Source: CAZCAC01 sp964496575
GTDB taxonomy: Bacteria > Planctomycetota > UBA1135 > GCA-002686595
Length of the DNA stretch: 64,000 nt
Direction: 5' to 3'
Assembly (NCBI GenBank): GCA_964496575.1
Contig: CAZCAC010000019.1
Location: 1-64,000 of the forward strand
Under the pieces are notes generated by a model. That model worked only from the letters and a program-made list of their open reading frames with translations, made no database searches and was not told the DNA's origin. A program made the translations under genes and the position numbers. Of the stretch, positions 25,033 to 34,307 are shown in pieces. Numbering within the stretch: the first letter of the stretch is position 1; every line of letters starts with the position of its first letter.

Positions 25033-26724
25033 ATGACGCTTGCCCGTCTCGTGCCCCTGGCCCTGCTCGGCTGCTCCGGCCTGGCCCTCGCGACTCCACA
25101 GGAGGAGGCGAAGCTCGTCTCCAGCGACGCCGCGAACGGTGACTACCTGGGTCACTCGGTCGGGGTCTCCGGCGAGACGGTCATCGTCGGCGCCACCGGT
25201 GACGACGATTACGGCATCTTCACCGGTTCCGCCTACGTCTTCACCGGGAGAGGCGTCAGCTGGTCGCAGCAGGCCAAGCTGCTCGCCAGCGACGGAGCCC
25301 TGAGCCAGCGTTTCGGCTGGTCCGCGGATGTCGACGGCGATACGGCGGTCGTCGGCGCGATCTTCGGCAATGGCCTCGCGGCGGTCAGCGGCAGCGCCTA
25401 CGTCTTCGTGCGCGCCGGCGGAGTGTGGACGGAGCAGCAGAAGCTGGTTTCGAGCGACGGCGCGAGTTCGGACTGGTACTCGCGGTCGATCGAAATCAGC
25501 GGCGATACGATCGCCATCGGCGCTGCCCAGGACGACGACAACGGGGCGGAGTCGGGCTCGGTCTACATCTACGACCGTTCCGGGACGGTCTGGACCGAGA
25601 GCGCCAAGCTCGTGCCGGCCGACGGTGCGGCGAACGACACCTTCGGCGAGGCACTCTCCATCCGCGGCGACCTGCTCGTCGTCGGCTCGCCGCAGGATGA
25701 CGACGGCGGCGCGAGCGCGTCGGGTTCCGCCTACGTGTTCCGGCGCAGCGCCGGCACCTGGAGCCAGGTCGCCAAGCTGACCGCGAACGACGCGACCTAC
25801 GGCGCCTGGCTGGGCAAGACGGTCCACACCGACGGCCAGAAGGTGATCGCCGGCGCGTACCACGGGGACGATCTCGGCACGAACGACTGCGGCGCCGCCT
25901 ACGTCTTTTCGGACGACGGCGGCGGCTGGATCCAGGAGGCGAAGCTCGTCGCGTCCGACAAGACGGGCGGCGATCAGTTCGGCTGGTCGGTGAACATCGA
26001 GGGCGACGAGGTCCTGGTCGGCGCGGTCGAACGCGCCTCGGCGACCGGCGCGGTCTACCGGTTCTTGAACGGTCCGGGCGGCTGGAGCGAGGACGCCATC
26101 GTGCTCGCGAGCGACGCCTCGACCGGTGACCACTACGGCTGGGCCCTCGCTCGCGACGGCGAGGTCGCGGCCGTCGGCGCAACCGCGGCGGCGAGTTCGG
26201 GGGGAAACTCCGGCGCCGCGTACGTCTTGCGCTACGCGTCGCCCTTCGCGGCCTACTGTTTCGGCGACCCCGGCAGCGGCACGCCGTGCCCCTGCGCCAA
26301 CGACAACGACGGCAGCGTTCCCGGCTCCGGATGCGCCAACGGCGTCTTCGCCTCGGGCGCCCAGCTCTCCGGCAGCGGAGTGCCCAGCCTGTCTGCCGAC
26401 ACCCTGGTCCTTCACGCCTCGGGGCTGGAGCCCTCCAACAGCGGCCTCTACTTCCAGGCGAACAACGACCTCTCTCCCGGCATCGTCTGGGGAGATGGAT
26501 TGCAGTGCGCCGGCGGCCAGCTGAAGCGCCTCGGCGTCCGCTTCTCCGACGCCTCCGGCTACTCCGATACGTCCGGCTACCCGACCTCGATCTCGGTCCG
26601 GGCGGGGAACCTCAACGCCGGCGACACCAAGTACTACCAGTGCTGGTATCGCAACCCGAACGCCTCCCCGTGCTTCACCGACTACAACGCCACGAACGGT
26701 CTCGCCGTGACCTGGAGCCCGTGA
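25033..26724 (+). CDS. Secreted seven-repeat FG-GAP beta-propeller with Cys-rich C-terminal domain
   Basis: Exported protein of 563 residues with signal peptide MTLARLVPLALLGCSGLALA. Seven repeats of about 52 residues each start with a pattern like KLVSSDAANGDYLGHSV and continue GDTxxVGAxxDD...GSAYVF. Seven such FG-GAP-like units are what one full beta-propeller needs. From about residue 400 a different domain follows: YCFGDPGSGTPCPCANDNDG, then GCANG, then a beta-sandwich-like segment with AGDTKYYQCWYRNP. I associate this Cys-rich tail with Planctomycetota secreted proteins, where it may be a sorting or attachment module. That is family memory rather than a search. Its ligand is unknown. Confidence 0.78.
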   Translation: MTLARLVPLALLGCSGLALATPQEEAKLVSSDAANGDYLGHSVGVSGETVIVGATGDDDYGIFTGSAYVFTGRGVSWSQQAKLLASDGALSQRFGWSADVDGDTAVVGAIFGNGLAAVSGSAYVFVRAGGVWTEQQKLVSSDGASSDWYSRSIEISGDTIAIGAAQDDDNGAESGSVYIYDRSGTVWTESAKLVPADGAANDTFGEALSIRGDLLVVGSPQDDDGGASASGSAYVFRRSAGTWSQVAKLTANDATYGAWLGKTVHTDGQKVIAGAYHGDDLGTNDCGAAYVFSDDGGGWIQEAKLVASDKTGGDQFGWSVNIEGDEVLVGAVERASATGAVYRFLNGPGGWSEDAIVLASDASTGDHYGWALARDGEVAAVGATAAASSGGNSGAAYVLRYASPFAAYCFGDPGSGTPCPCANDNDGSVPGSGCANGVFASGAQLSGSGVPSLSADTLVLHASGLEPSNSGLYFQANNDLSPGIVWGDGLQCAGGQLKRLGVRFSDASGYSDTSGYPTSISVRAGNLNAGDTKYYQCWYRNPNASPCFTDYNATNGLAVTWSP

Positions 26725-26731
26725 TAGAAAC

Positions 26732-28027
26732 TCAGATCTTCCACCCCTCGCGGTACTCCTCCCGGATCAGCGCCTGCGCCCTGGCCGAAGAGGCCTCGAG
26801 CTTCGCCGCGTTCCAGTCGAAACCCTTGCCGCCGCGGTAGGCGACGTTGCCCAAGAGGACCGTCTCGGTCAGCGGCCCGCTGTAGTCGAAGTGGCAGGTC
26901 GCCGCGGCGCCGCCCTTGCACGCGTCGATCCACTCGCGGTAGAAGCCCGGCGAGTCGGGGATCGAGCGCGGCGGCGCCTCGAGGTCCGCGAAGTCGCTCT
27001 CCGGCAACAGCTTGCGCTTGCTGAAGCCGCTGTAGAGCATCCCCTTCGTGCCGACGAACAGCACGCCGGGACTCCCGTGGTCCAGCCCGTGCTCGCGAAC
27101 GATCGGCAGCCCCTCCTTCGAGTGCGACCAGTGGAGCGTCACCGCCGGGTGATCGCCGCGCGCGGGAAACTCGAAGTGCGTGTCCATGCCCTTCGACGTG
27201 CGCGCCGGATCGACCTCGGGGCCGCTCGCCCACACCCGCTTCGGTGACCCGAACCCCAGCGCCCAGAAGGGAATGTCGAGCACGTGACAACCCCAGTTCC
27301 CCGTCTCGCCGGTGCCCCAGTCCCACCAGAAGCGCCAGTGGTACGGGCAGTAGTCCGGGCTGTACCTCCTCGACGCGGTCGGCCCCAGCCAGAGGTCCCA
27401 GTCGAGGTGCGCGGGAACCTCCGGGAACGCCGTGGGCCGGGCGGGCATCCCCCGGTCGCCGCTGATCCAGGCGTAGCACTCGGTCACCTCGCCGATCGTC
27501 CCGGCCTGAATCAGCTCGACGGTGCGGTGGACGTTGCCGATGGTGTGTCGCTGGACCCCGAGCTGCGTGGCGAGCCCCTTTTCGCGCGCCAGCTCGGTCA
27601 GGGTGCGCACCTCCCACACGTTGTGCGCCATCGGCTTCTCGCAGTAGAGGTGCTTGCCCAGCTGCAACCCCGCGTACGCCGGATGGAAGTGCGTGTGGTC
27701 CGGCGTGTTGACGATGACCGCATCAATGCTCGCGTGCAGCTCGTCGAACATCCGCCGGTAGTCGGTGTAGCGCTTCGCTCTCGGGTACTTGTCGAAGGCG
27801 TTGCCCGCGTGCGCCTGGTCGACGTCGCAGAGCGCGACGATCTCCTCGGTCTTGCCCACGCCATCGAGATTCGCCCGTCCGCGCCCCCCCACGCCGATCA
27901 CGGCCACGCCGAGCTTCTCGTTCGGCGACCTCGAGGGCGCGCCGCGCGCGGCACTGCCGAGGAGCAGGCCGGCCCCGGCCAGGGCGGTGGTCTCGAGGAG
28001 CTCGCGGCGGTTGGGCTTGCGGTTCAT
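26732..28027 (-). CDS. Gfo/Idh/MocA-family oxidoreductase, Tat-exported
   Basis: Enzyme of 431 residues from the ATG at 28027, preceded by a GGAG ribosome site. The N-terminus (RRELLETTALAGAGLLLG) is a twin-arginine signal, so the folded, cofactor-loaded enzyme should cross the membrane. The NAD(P)-binding domain shows LGVAVIGVGGRGRANLDGV, and HLYCEKPMAHNVWEVRTL carries the conserved E-K-P motif. Tat-exported members are common in Planctomycetota and act on sugars or inositols. The substrate is unknown. It is convergent with the FG-GAP gene, whose stop is only 7 nt away. Confidence 0.9.
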   Translation of the reverse strand: MNRKPNRRELLETTALAGAGLLLGSAARGAPSRSPNEKLGVAVIGVGGRGRANLDGVGKTEEIVALCDVDQAHAGNAFDKYPRAKRYTDYRRMFDELHASIDAVIVNTPDHTHFHPAYAGLQLGKHLYCEKPMAHNVWEVRTLTELAREKGLATQLGVQRHTIGNVHRTVELIQAGTIGEVTECYAWISGDRGMPARPTAFPEVPAHLDWDLWLGPTASRRYSPDYCPYHWRFWWDWGTGETGNWGCHVLDIPFWALGFGSPKRVWASGPEVDPARTSKGMDTHFEFPARGDHPAVTLHWSHSKEGLPIVREHGLDHGSPGVLFVGTKGMLYSGFSKRKLLPESDFADLEAPPRSIPDSPGFYREWIDACKGGAAATCHFDYSGPLTETVLLGNVAYRGGKGFDWNAAKLEASSARAQALIREEYREGWKI

Positions 28028-28205
28028 GGGGGTCTCCGGAGGTTCGGAGTTCTCGGCGCGCACGAATTGTACCGGTCAGGTACCGAGCCGGTGAGCACGT
28101 TCGTCATCGGGTATGATCCCCGCCGATCCGAGCGCGATTCCCACCTACCGCTCGAGGATCTCGTGCCATCCGATCCCCCCAGCTCAGGCCCCGAAGGAGG
28201 TGCCC

Positions 28206-30218
28206 GTGTCGATCATTTCGCGTGTCCAGGTCAAGGTGCTGTTCTCGTCGCTCTTCGTTCTCCTGAGCCTGCTGGCGGCGCCGGCGGTGGGCCAGGAGCA
28301 GCGGTTGACCGTCGAGCGGGCGATCGATCTGAAGTCGGTCCGCTCCCCCGCGATCGGGCCCGACGGCCGGTGGGCGGCGTACGAGCTCTCCCTGCCGCGC
28401 GGAGCCGATGAAGAGCCCGGCGGATCGCACACCGAGATCTGGGTGCTGGAGCTCGACACCGACGGCGCCGAGCCGCGTCGCTTCACGCCGCGCGGCGTCG
28501 ACTCGCGCTCCCCGGCGTGGGCGCCGGACGGGAAGTCGCTGGCCTTCCTCTCACAGCGCGCCGAGGTACACGAGCACACGCAGCTCTTCCTCGCCCCGAT
28601 CGACGGCGGCGAGGCGAGCGCGTTGACGAAGCACGAGAGCTCGATCGGCTCCTTCGAGTTCTCTCCCGACGGCGGACGGATCGCCTTCCGCGCGCGCGAC
28701 GCCAAGAGCGCGGAGCGGAAGGAGGCCGAGAAGCTCGGGCACGACTGGATCGTGGTCGACGAGGTACACGAGATCGATCGCCTCTGGATCCTCGACCTCG
28801 AGAGCGGCGAGACCACCCCGGCGCACGAGGGGCCGTTCATCAACGCCGGCTCGTTCGTGTGGACGCCGGCCGGCGACGCGCTGATCCTCCACGGCAGCCA
28901 CTCGCCCGCGGTGGACGTCACAATGATGTACTCGCGCCTCTACCGCGTGCCGCTCGGGGGCGGCACGCCGTGGATCCTCTTCGAGACGGAGGGCAAGCTC
29001 GGTGACCTCGAGGTCTCACCCGATGGCCGGCAGCTGGCCTTCCTCGGCGCGACCGACATCCACGACCCGCTCGCCCAGACGGTCTTCGTCGGGCCGGTCG
29101 GCGGCGGCAACGCGCGCCGGGTGAGCGAGGACCAGCCCTTCGGCGAGTGGTCGCTCGGTGCGTCGGTCTCGGAGCTCACCTGGATCGACGACGACAGCCT
29201 GCTGGTGGGCGCAACGCGGGGCACGCAGATGGTCGTGAGCCGGGTCGGTGTGACCGATGGTTCGCGTCAGGAGCTCGCGGTCGGCGGCTCCATCCGCTCC
29301 CTCGACCTCGACCGCGCGTCCGGTCGCTACCTCGCGACGGCGGACTCATCGCGCCACCCCGCGGAGATCGCCGTCGGTTCCATCGACGGCGGTGGGCTGA
29401 AGACGCTGACGAACGTCAACCCGGAGCTGGCCGAGCTCGAACTCGCGGAACCGGTGACCCTCGAGTGGGCCGCGCCGGACGGCGAGCGGATCGAGGGAGT
29501 CCTCCACCTGCCCGTCGGCGCCGCGCCGGGGGCGAAGCACCCGCTGGTCGTCAACCCGCACGGCGGTCCCGAGGGCGCGGACCGCCTGGGCTGGGACTGG
29601 ATCGCGCAGCTCTTCGCGGCTCGCGGCTACGTCGTCCTCCAGCCGAACTACCGCGGCAGCTCCGGCCGCGGCGTCGCCTGGTCGAAGGCGGACCACCACG
29701 ACCTCGGCGGGAAGGAGTTCGACGACCTGCTCGCCGGCATCGACTCCCTGGTCGGCAGCGGCCTGGTCGATCCCGAGCGCGTCGGCATCGGCGGCTGGTC
29801 CTACGGCGGCTACTTCTCCGCGCTGGGCGCGACGCACCACAGCGAGCGCTTCAAGTGCGCGATGATGGGCGCCGGCATCAGCAACTGGATCTCCTTCCAG
29901 GGCACGACCGACATCCCGCACGAGAACTACCTCGTGCACTGGGAGCGCTGGCTGCCGGGAAACGACGGGCTCCTGTGGGAGCGCTCGCCGCTGTCGGCGA
30001 TCGAGAAGGCGAACACCCCGACCTTGATCCTGCACGGCGCGGGCGACAAGCGCGTCCCGCCTTCGCAGGCAACGGAGATGTACCGCGCGCTGAAGGACAA
30101 GGGCATCGAGACCGAGCTGGTGCTCTACCCGCGAGCCGGGCATGGAGTGCGCGAGCGGGCGCACCGGATCGATCTGTTCACGCGGGAGCTGGAGTGGTTC
30201 GATCGGTTCTTGAAGTGA
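28206..30218 (+). CDS. S9-family serine peptidase (prolyl-oligopeptidase/acylaminoacyl-peptidase type), exported
   Basis: Peptidase of 670 residues starting at the GTG at 28206, which lies 4 nt after a strong AAGGAGGT ribosome site (28194-28201). An earlier in-frame start at 28113 has no such support. A signal peptide follows (VLFSSLFVLLSLLAAPAVGQ). The first 400 residues are a WD40-like beta-propeller (PDGRWAAY, PDGKSLAF, PDGGRIAF, PDGRQLAF). The C-terminal alpha/beta hydrolase has the nucleophile in GGWSYGGY, the acid in LHGAGDKRVP and the His in PRAGHGVRE. It probably degrades short peptides in the periplasm. It stands alone and is convergent with the next gene. Confidence 0.92.
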   Translation: MSIISRVQVKVLFSSLFVLLSLLAAPAVGQEQRLTVERAIDLKSVRSPAIGPDGRWAAYELSLPRGADEEPGGSHTEIWVLELDTDGAEPRRFTPRGVDSRSPAWAPDGKSLAFLSQRAEVHEHTQLFLAPIDGGEASALTKHESSIGSFEFSPDGGRIAFRARDAKSAERKEAEKLGHDWIVVDEVHEIDRLWILDLESGETTPAHEGPFINAGSFVWTPAGDALILHGSHSPAVDVTMMYSRLYRVPLGGGTPWILFETEGKLGDLEVSPDGRQLAFLGATDIHDPLAQTVFVGPVGGGNARRVSEDQPFGEWSLGASVSELTWIDDDSLLVGATRGTQMVVSRVGVTDGSRQELAVGGSIRSLDLDRASGRYLATADSSRHPAEIAVGSIDGGGLKTLTNVNPELAELELAEPVTLEWAAPDGERIEGVLHLPVGAAPGAKHPLVVNPHGGPEGADRLGWDWIAQLFAARGYVVLQPNYRGSSGRGVAWSKADHHDLGGKEFDDLLAGIDSLVGSGLVDPERVGIGGWSYGGYFSALGATHHSERFKCAMMGAGISNWISFQGTTDIPHENYLVHWERWLPGNDGLLWERSPLSAIEKANTPTLILHGAGDKRVPPSQATEMYRALKDKGIETELVLYPRAGHGVRERAHRIDLFTRELEWFDRFLK

Positions 30219-30233
30219 CGCGGAGGCGGTGAG

Positions 30234-30797
30234 TCAGGCTCCCCGCCCGGGAAAGACGACCCACTCGAAGGGCCAGGCGTCCCCCATCCACTCCCGAACC
30301 GTCTGTTCGAGGATCGGATCCAGCCCCGCGTCGTGAGCGCTCTGACGGACCCAGAGGAACACGGCGACGTCCGGACCGCCGATGCCGCGGTGGAGGTAGA
30401 CGCAGCCGAGAACCTCGCTCTCGTCGAGGGAGACGACGGTGTAGGTGAAGCTCGTACGTTCCGCGAATCTGGTCTCTTTCTCGGCCAGGTCGCGGCGATT
30501 CTCCTCGAGCGTGAAGTCGGCATCCGGCCAGTCGGTCAGAAGGGCGGCGTGGATCAGCTCGCGGCTCTCCATCACCGCCTCGTAGTCCTTCTCGGCATCC
30601 GAAGCGAGCAGGGGGCGGATCCGGAACCGCTCCGTCGTCAGCTCGAGGGGCACCTCGAAGTCCTCCGGCACCAGAGGCTCATCGGACCTCCCGCAAGCGG
30701 GGAGGAGCAGCGCCACGAGCGCGAGCGAGAGTCGTGCCGCGAGCCTCCAGGGCGGAGCGGCGCGGCGATCGAGCGAGCTGGAGGAGTGAATGCTCAT
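30234..30797 (-). CDS. Lipoprotein with GNAT acetyltransferase-like domain
   Basis: Protein of 187 residues from the ATG at 30797. It starts with a lipoprotein-type signal (RLSLALVALLLPAC), then a segment resembling GNAT acetyltransferases: LTTERFRIRPLLASDAEKDYEAV, the middle ETRFAERTSFTYTVVSLDESEVLGCVYLH, and GPDVAVFLWVRQSAHDAGLDPILEQTVREWM. No clear acetyl-CoA Q/RxxGxG/A loop is visible, so catalysis is doubtful. An exported GNAT fold would lack acetyl-CoA, so either the fold has another role or the hydrophobic start is not a real signal. Its stop is 15 nt from the convergent peptidase. Confidence 0.55.
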   Translation of the reverse strand: MSIHSSSSLDRRAAPPWRLAARLSLALVALLLPACGRSDEPLVPEDFEVPLELTTERFRIRPLLASDAEKDYEAVMESRELIHAALLTDWPDADFTLEENRRDLAEKETRFAERTSFTYTVVSLDESEVLGCVYLHRGIGGPDVAVFLWVRQSAHDAGLDPILEQTVREWMGDAWPFEWVVFPGRGA

Positions 30798-30942
30798 GAA
30801 TGGACCTCGGGGATGGCGGGACGGCGGTCGGTACGGTTGCCCGTACCGGGGGCCCGATCCCAGGTTACGAGTGCAGAGCCAGGACGATTGTCTCCGGGCA
30901 TCATACGTCCCCCGCAACCGATCGGGATTACGTCCGGCGCCT

Positions 30943-32955
30943 TCAATCCTCGAGCGACTCGAGGAGTGACCGCAACTCCTCGACATCGGGACAGACCTCG
31001 ATCGGCTCCGAGAAACCTCGCTCGCCGACCTCGATCATCTGCGGGTATCCTTCCTCGTGCGGCACACCGCTGGACCAATCCTGGTCCGCTCGCTCGATCC
31101 TCCAGCGAAGGGTCCACGTCCCGGCTTCACCGGCGTGGAGCAGCGCCTCGCCCCGATCGTCGAACGGGGCGCGATCGCCCGCCTGGCTATCCCTCCAGAG
31201 ATCGACTCGGTCACCATCAGTGGAGTAGACGCCGGGATTCGGCTCCCGGCGAGTCTGGTTCCGCGGGGAAAGCTCGGCCCAGAGCGATAAGGGGGGCTCG
31301 GGAGGCTGAAGGCTCTCGGGCAACTTCAGTCGCACCGGCAGACCACGTTCCAGGGTCAATCGCGCGCCATCGATCACGCCGCCGATTCGAAGCGGCCGGT
31401 AGCCCGGGGCGAGGAGCTCGACGTCGATCGATAGAGTCGCCGAGAGCAATACCGCCGCGCCATCGGTGAACGCGATCCGGGTCTCCTCCCCGCCGTCCGG
31501 TGCGAACGTCGCGTACCCCAGCGGGACCGGCTCGCCCTCGGGGCCGATCACCTCGGTGTCGATTCGATGAAGCCGGTTCCTGAGATCCAGCCCGGTCAAC
31601 TTCGGATCGGTGCGGTTGATCCCGCTCTCGACGGAGACGTCCTCGACCCGCACGAGCGGCGTTCGCCAGGAGGGCACCACGACTTCCAGGTCGTACGTTC
31701 CCGGCTCCAGACCGGGGAGGAAGAAGGTCCCGTCGGGATGGGGAATCACCAGGTCCCTGCCCCACGACCCGTATCGATCGGAGTCGGCGTCGTTCTCCAG
31801 GAACTCGACCCGGAGCCACGACGGTGAAACCCCTTCGCGCAAGATCAGGTCGCCTTTCAGCCCTCCTTCCCGGAGGAGGACGATCTCGATTCCGCGCATG
31901 CCGTGCTGCACAGGGATCTCCGTTCGGCGCAGATAGCCCTCCTTGGCCGCGTCGATCCGGTAGTCGCCGGCCGGCAACTCGCCGGTCAGCTCGAATCTCC
32001 CGTCGCGATCGGTCTGCGTCTGCAGTTCGTGCACCGGGGTGAACCGCGGTCCGGGAGGATCGTCCGGTTCCCTCATGCGGCGCACCCAGATCCCGGCCCA
32101 GTACAGCGGCTCGCCCTGCGCGTCGACCACGCGCCCGGACGCGATCACGCTCGGTGCGTGCAGGACCACTTCTCCGAGATCGACCGTTCTCTCCTGGGGC
32201 TGACCTCCCAGAGAGACCCGGGCCTCGAGCGTGGGGCCCTCGTACGCCTCGTCGGTGGTGAACAGCAGCTCCTTCAGTGGATCAGTGGCCCGAGGAACCC
32301 GCGCGATGGAGCGGAATCGACCGCGCCCGTCGGTCCGAAACCGATCGGAGACCTCGCGACGGTCCCTCTCCGAAGGGGGCACGAAGTACACCCGCAGATC
32401 CATGGGCCGATCGGCCACCGGCTCGCCGGTCGTATCGACGAGGGTTCCCGTGATGGTCGGGTACGGCTCGAGCAGCCGCAACCGGATCGTCGACTCGAGG
32501 CCGACGGCAGCCGGCCCGGGGTGAATCTCCTCGACCGGCCGAAAGCCGTGGGGATAGGCACTGGCCTGGAGCTCGAGCCCCGGGGCGACCGGCTCGAACA
32601 CCGCCACGCCGTCTCTCGTCAGTCGATCGTGGCGCCTCGGCCGGATCCACCGCCCCAGGGCGTCCCGGTCGTCCCGGGCCACCTGCAGGTGTATCCAGTC
32701 GCCGGTGATCGGTTCCCCGCGATCATCCTCGAGGAGAACGACGACTCGCCCCCCGCGCGCGACGACGAGCTGCACGGGTCCGTCCGGCAGATCGTGGGGA
32801 TCGAGGTGAATCACCGGCGGGTCGGGGTGCGGAACGGCCGGCGCGACCTCCCACCTCGCGCCGTCCTCGAGTTCGCTCTCCATCTCGTGGTCGACGTGAT
32901 GCAGAGTGACCTGACCCAGTTCCCCGGAGGTGACTGCCCACCACCGGAAGACCAC
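30943..32955 (-). CDS. Carboxypeptidase-regulatory-like repeat region, 3' part of a frameshifted sigma-factor fusion
   Basis: This 670-residue frame has no start of its own that looks real. It begins inside the end of the upstream sigma-factor frame and continues its protein logic. It carries several beta-sandwich repeats of the carboxypeptidase-regulatory/Cna_B type (ITGTLVDTTGEPVADRPMDL, ASGRVVDAQGEPLYWAGIWV, with partners like DGRFELTGELPAGDYRIDA). Between about 32955 and 32985 a one-base change of frame would join it to the upstream gene, giving a protein of about 1,070 residues. The repeats should lie outside the cytoplasm, with the sigma domain inside. The alternative is a separately translated protein. 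The cause (error, decay or recoding) cannot be told here. Confidence 0.6.
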   Translation of the reverse strand: MVFRWWAVTSGELGQVTLHHVDHEMESELEDGARWEVAPAVPHPDPPVIHLDPHDLPDGPVQLVVARGGRVVVLLEDDRGEPITGDWIHLQVARDDRDALGRWIRPRRHDRLTRDGVAVFEPVAPGLELQASAYPHGFRPVEEIHPGPAAVGLESTIRLRLLEPYPTITGTLVDTTGEPVADRPMDLRVYFVPPSERDRREVSDRFRTDGRGRFRSIARVPRATDPLKELLFTTDEAYEGPTLEARVSLGGQPQERTVDLGEVVLHAPSVIASGRVVDAQGEPLYWAGIWVRRMREPDDPPGPRFTPVHELQTQTDRDGRFELTGELPAGDYRIDAAKEGYLRRTEIPVQHGMRGIEIVLLREGGLKGDLILREGVSPSWLRVEFLENDADSDRYGSWGRDLVIPHPDGTFFLPGLEPGTYDLEVVVPSWRTPLVRVEDVSVESGINRTDPKLTGLDLRNRLHRIDTEVIGPEGEPVPLGYATFAPDGGEETRIAFTDGAAVLLSATLSIDVELLAPGYRPLRIGGVIDGARLTLERGLPVRLKLPESLQPPEPPLSLWAELSPRNQTRREPNPGVYSTDGDRVDLWRDSQAGDRAPFDDRGEALLHAGEAGTWTLRWRIERADQDWSSGVPHEEGYPQMIEVGERGFSEPIEVCPDVEELRSLLESLED

Positions 32956-34174
32956 TTCCCGGCTGATCCGGATCGTGTTCGGCGACGCCGACGGGGATTC
33001 CGGCGATCGGCTGTCCGTCCTCGTCTACGGTCTGGATGGTCAAGGAGCGATCCGGCGCGAGCTCGATCTCCACCGTATCGCCAGGCTCCGGCGAGGCGTA
33101 GGTGACGCCGAAGAGCCCGTCCTTGCTGGCGACGAAGATCGAGTACCCTTCGGGCAGCGGGCTTCTCGCCAGTCCGTCGGTGCCGGTCGTGAGGCCCTGG
33201 GCCATCGTGGCGATCACGGTCTCGATGTCGTGGCTCTCCCCGCGACCGGCGTTCGGGCATTTATCCACGAGGACGTGCCGGGGTGCGAACCAGATCCTCG
33301 CCCCCGCCACCGGCCGCCCGCTCCCTCGCTCGACGGTGGAGAGGTGCAGGAGCTCCGAGTCGCTCGCGGCGATCACTCGCTCATCGGCCGGCGTCGCCGG
33401 CGCCGCCGCGTCTGTCTCTGGCCCGGCGATGCGTTCCCCGCCCAGGTCCGGATCGACGAGCTCCGCAGCCAACTCGCCTTCCGGCCCGACCAACGCTCCC
33501 CGCTCCCCACCTCCCAGCACCAGGTACAGCACCCCGAGCAGAACCAGCACCGCCGCCGCGAGCGCGACCGGAATCGTTTTCACTCCCATCACCAGTGCTC
33601 CCGCGCCGAGGGCGGCGCTTCCCTTTCCCGTGTTCACGAGCGGCAGGAGCGTGAACAAGCCCAGCTGACCGTTCGGGCTCCGCTCCGTCCCCACGCGCTC
33701 GCGCAGTCGCTCCAGCCCTCGCCGCAGCCTCGATTTGACCGTCTCCACCGGGAGGCTCATCCTCCGCGCGATTTCGCGCGGCGGGAGTTCCTCGAAGAAG
33801 CGCAGCAGGATCACCCGCCGGTACGGCTCGTCGAGGGCCAGCACGAGGTCGGCCACCCACCGCTCCAGCTCGACGCGATCGCGCAGCTCCCGGTCGGAGG
33901 GCAGGGCCAACGCTCTCGCGAGGCGACGCTCCCGGGACTTCCGTCGCGACTCGGCACGCCCCATCTGGCGCGCAACATTGCGGGCGACCGCGGTGAGCCA
34001 GGCGCGTATCGGTCGGTCGCCGGGGCGTCCGGAGCGCAACGCGGCCAGCCACGTCTCCTGCACGACGTCCTCGGCGGCGCTCGCCTCCTGCACCAGGGTC
34101 CGGGCCAGGGCCCGTACCCAGTCGGCGTGCTCCAGGAGGAGCGCGAGGTCGTGATCGTGGGCAGGAGTCTCCAT
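32723..34174 (-). CDS. ECF-type sigma-70 factor with membrane segment and extracytoplasmic repeats (5' part)
   Basis: RNA polymerase sigma factor of the ECF type, starting at the ATG at 34174. Region 2 is DHDLALLLEHADWVRALART with ASAAEDVVQETWLAAL and RAWLTAVARNVARQ. Region 4 is LALDEPYRRVILLRFFEELPPREIARRMSLPVETVKSRLRRG. About residue 200 a membrane helix follows (IPVALAAAVLVLLGVLYLVL), then a carboxypeptidase-regulatory-like repeat (VERGSGRPVAGARIWF). The frame loses protein-like character after GIPVGVAEH, near 32975, where the other frame takes over. The sigma domain is therefore tethered to the membrane, and an external domain could sense a signal. The last 75 residues are out-of-frame sequence. 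Confidence 0.72.
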   Translation of the reverse strand: METPAHDHDLALLLEHADWVRALARTLVQEASAAEDVVQETWLAALRSGRPGDRPIRAWLTAVARNVARQMGRAESRRKSRERRLARALALPSDRELRDRVELERWVADLVLALDEPYRRVILLRFFEELPPREIARRMSLPVETVKSRLRRGLERLRERVGTERSPNGQLGLFTLLPLVNTGKGSAALGAGALVMGVKTIPVALAAAVLVLLGVLYLVLGGGERGALVGPEGELAAELVDPDLGGERIAGPETDAAAPATPADERVIAASDSELLHLSTVERGSGRPVAGARIWFAPRHVLVDKCPNAGRGESHDIETVIATMAQGLTTGTDGLARSPLPEGYSIFVASKDGLFGVTYASPEPGDTVEIELAPDRSLTIQTVDEDGQPIAGIPVGVAEHDPDQPGSGLPVVGSHLRGTGSGHSASRRPRDGERTRGRREVGGRAGRSAPRPAGDSPRSPRSAGRTRAARRRARGASRRSPRG

Positions 34175-34307
34175 CGTTGGTCCAGCCTCGGAGTGCCGCC
34201 GTGACGGCATCGAGTTCAGGATAACGAGAAATCCTGGTCGAGGCGGTGAGACCCTTGCCGGTGGTCATCGCCGAGTCCCACCGATCCGGGGGAAGAACCA
34301 CCGGTTC

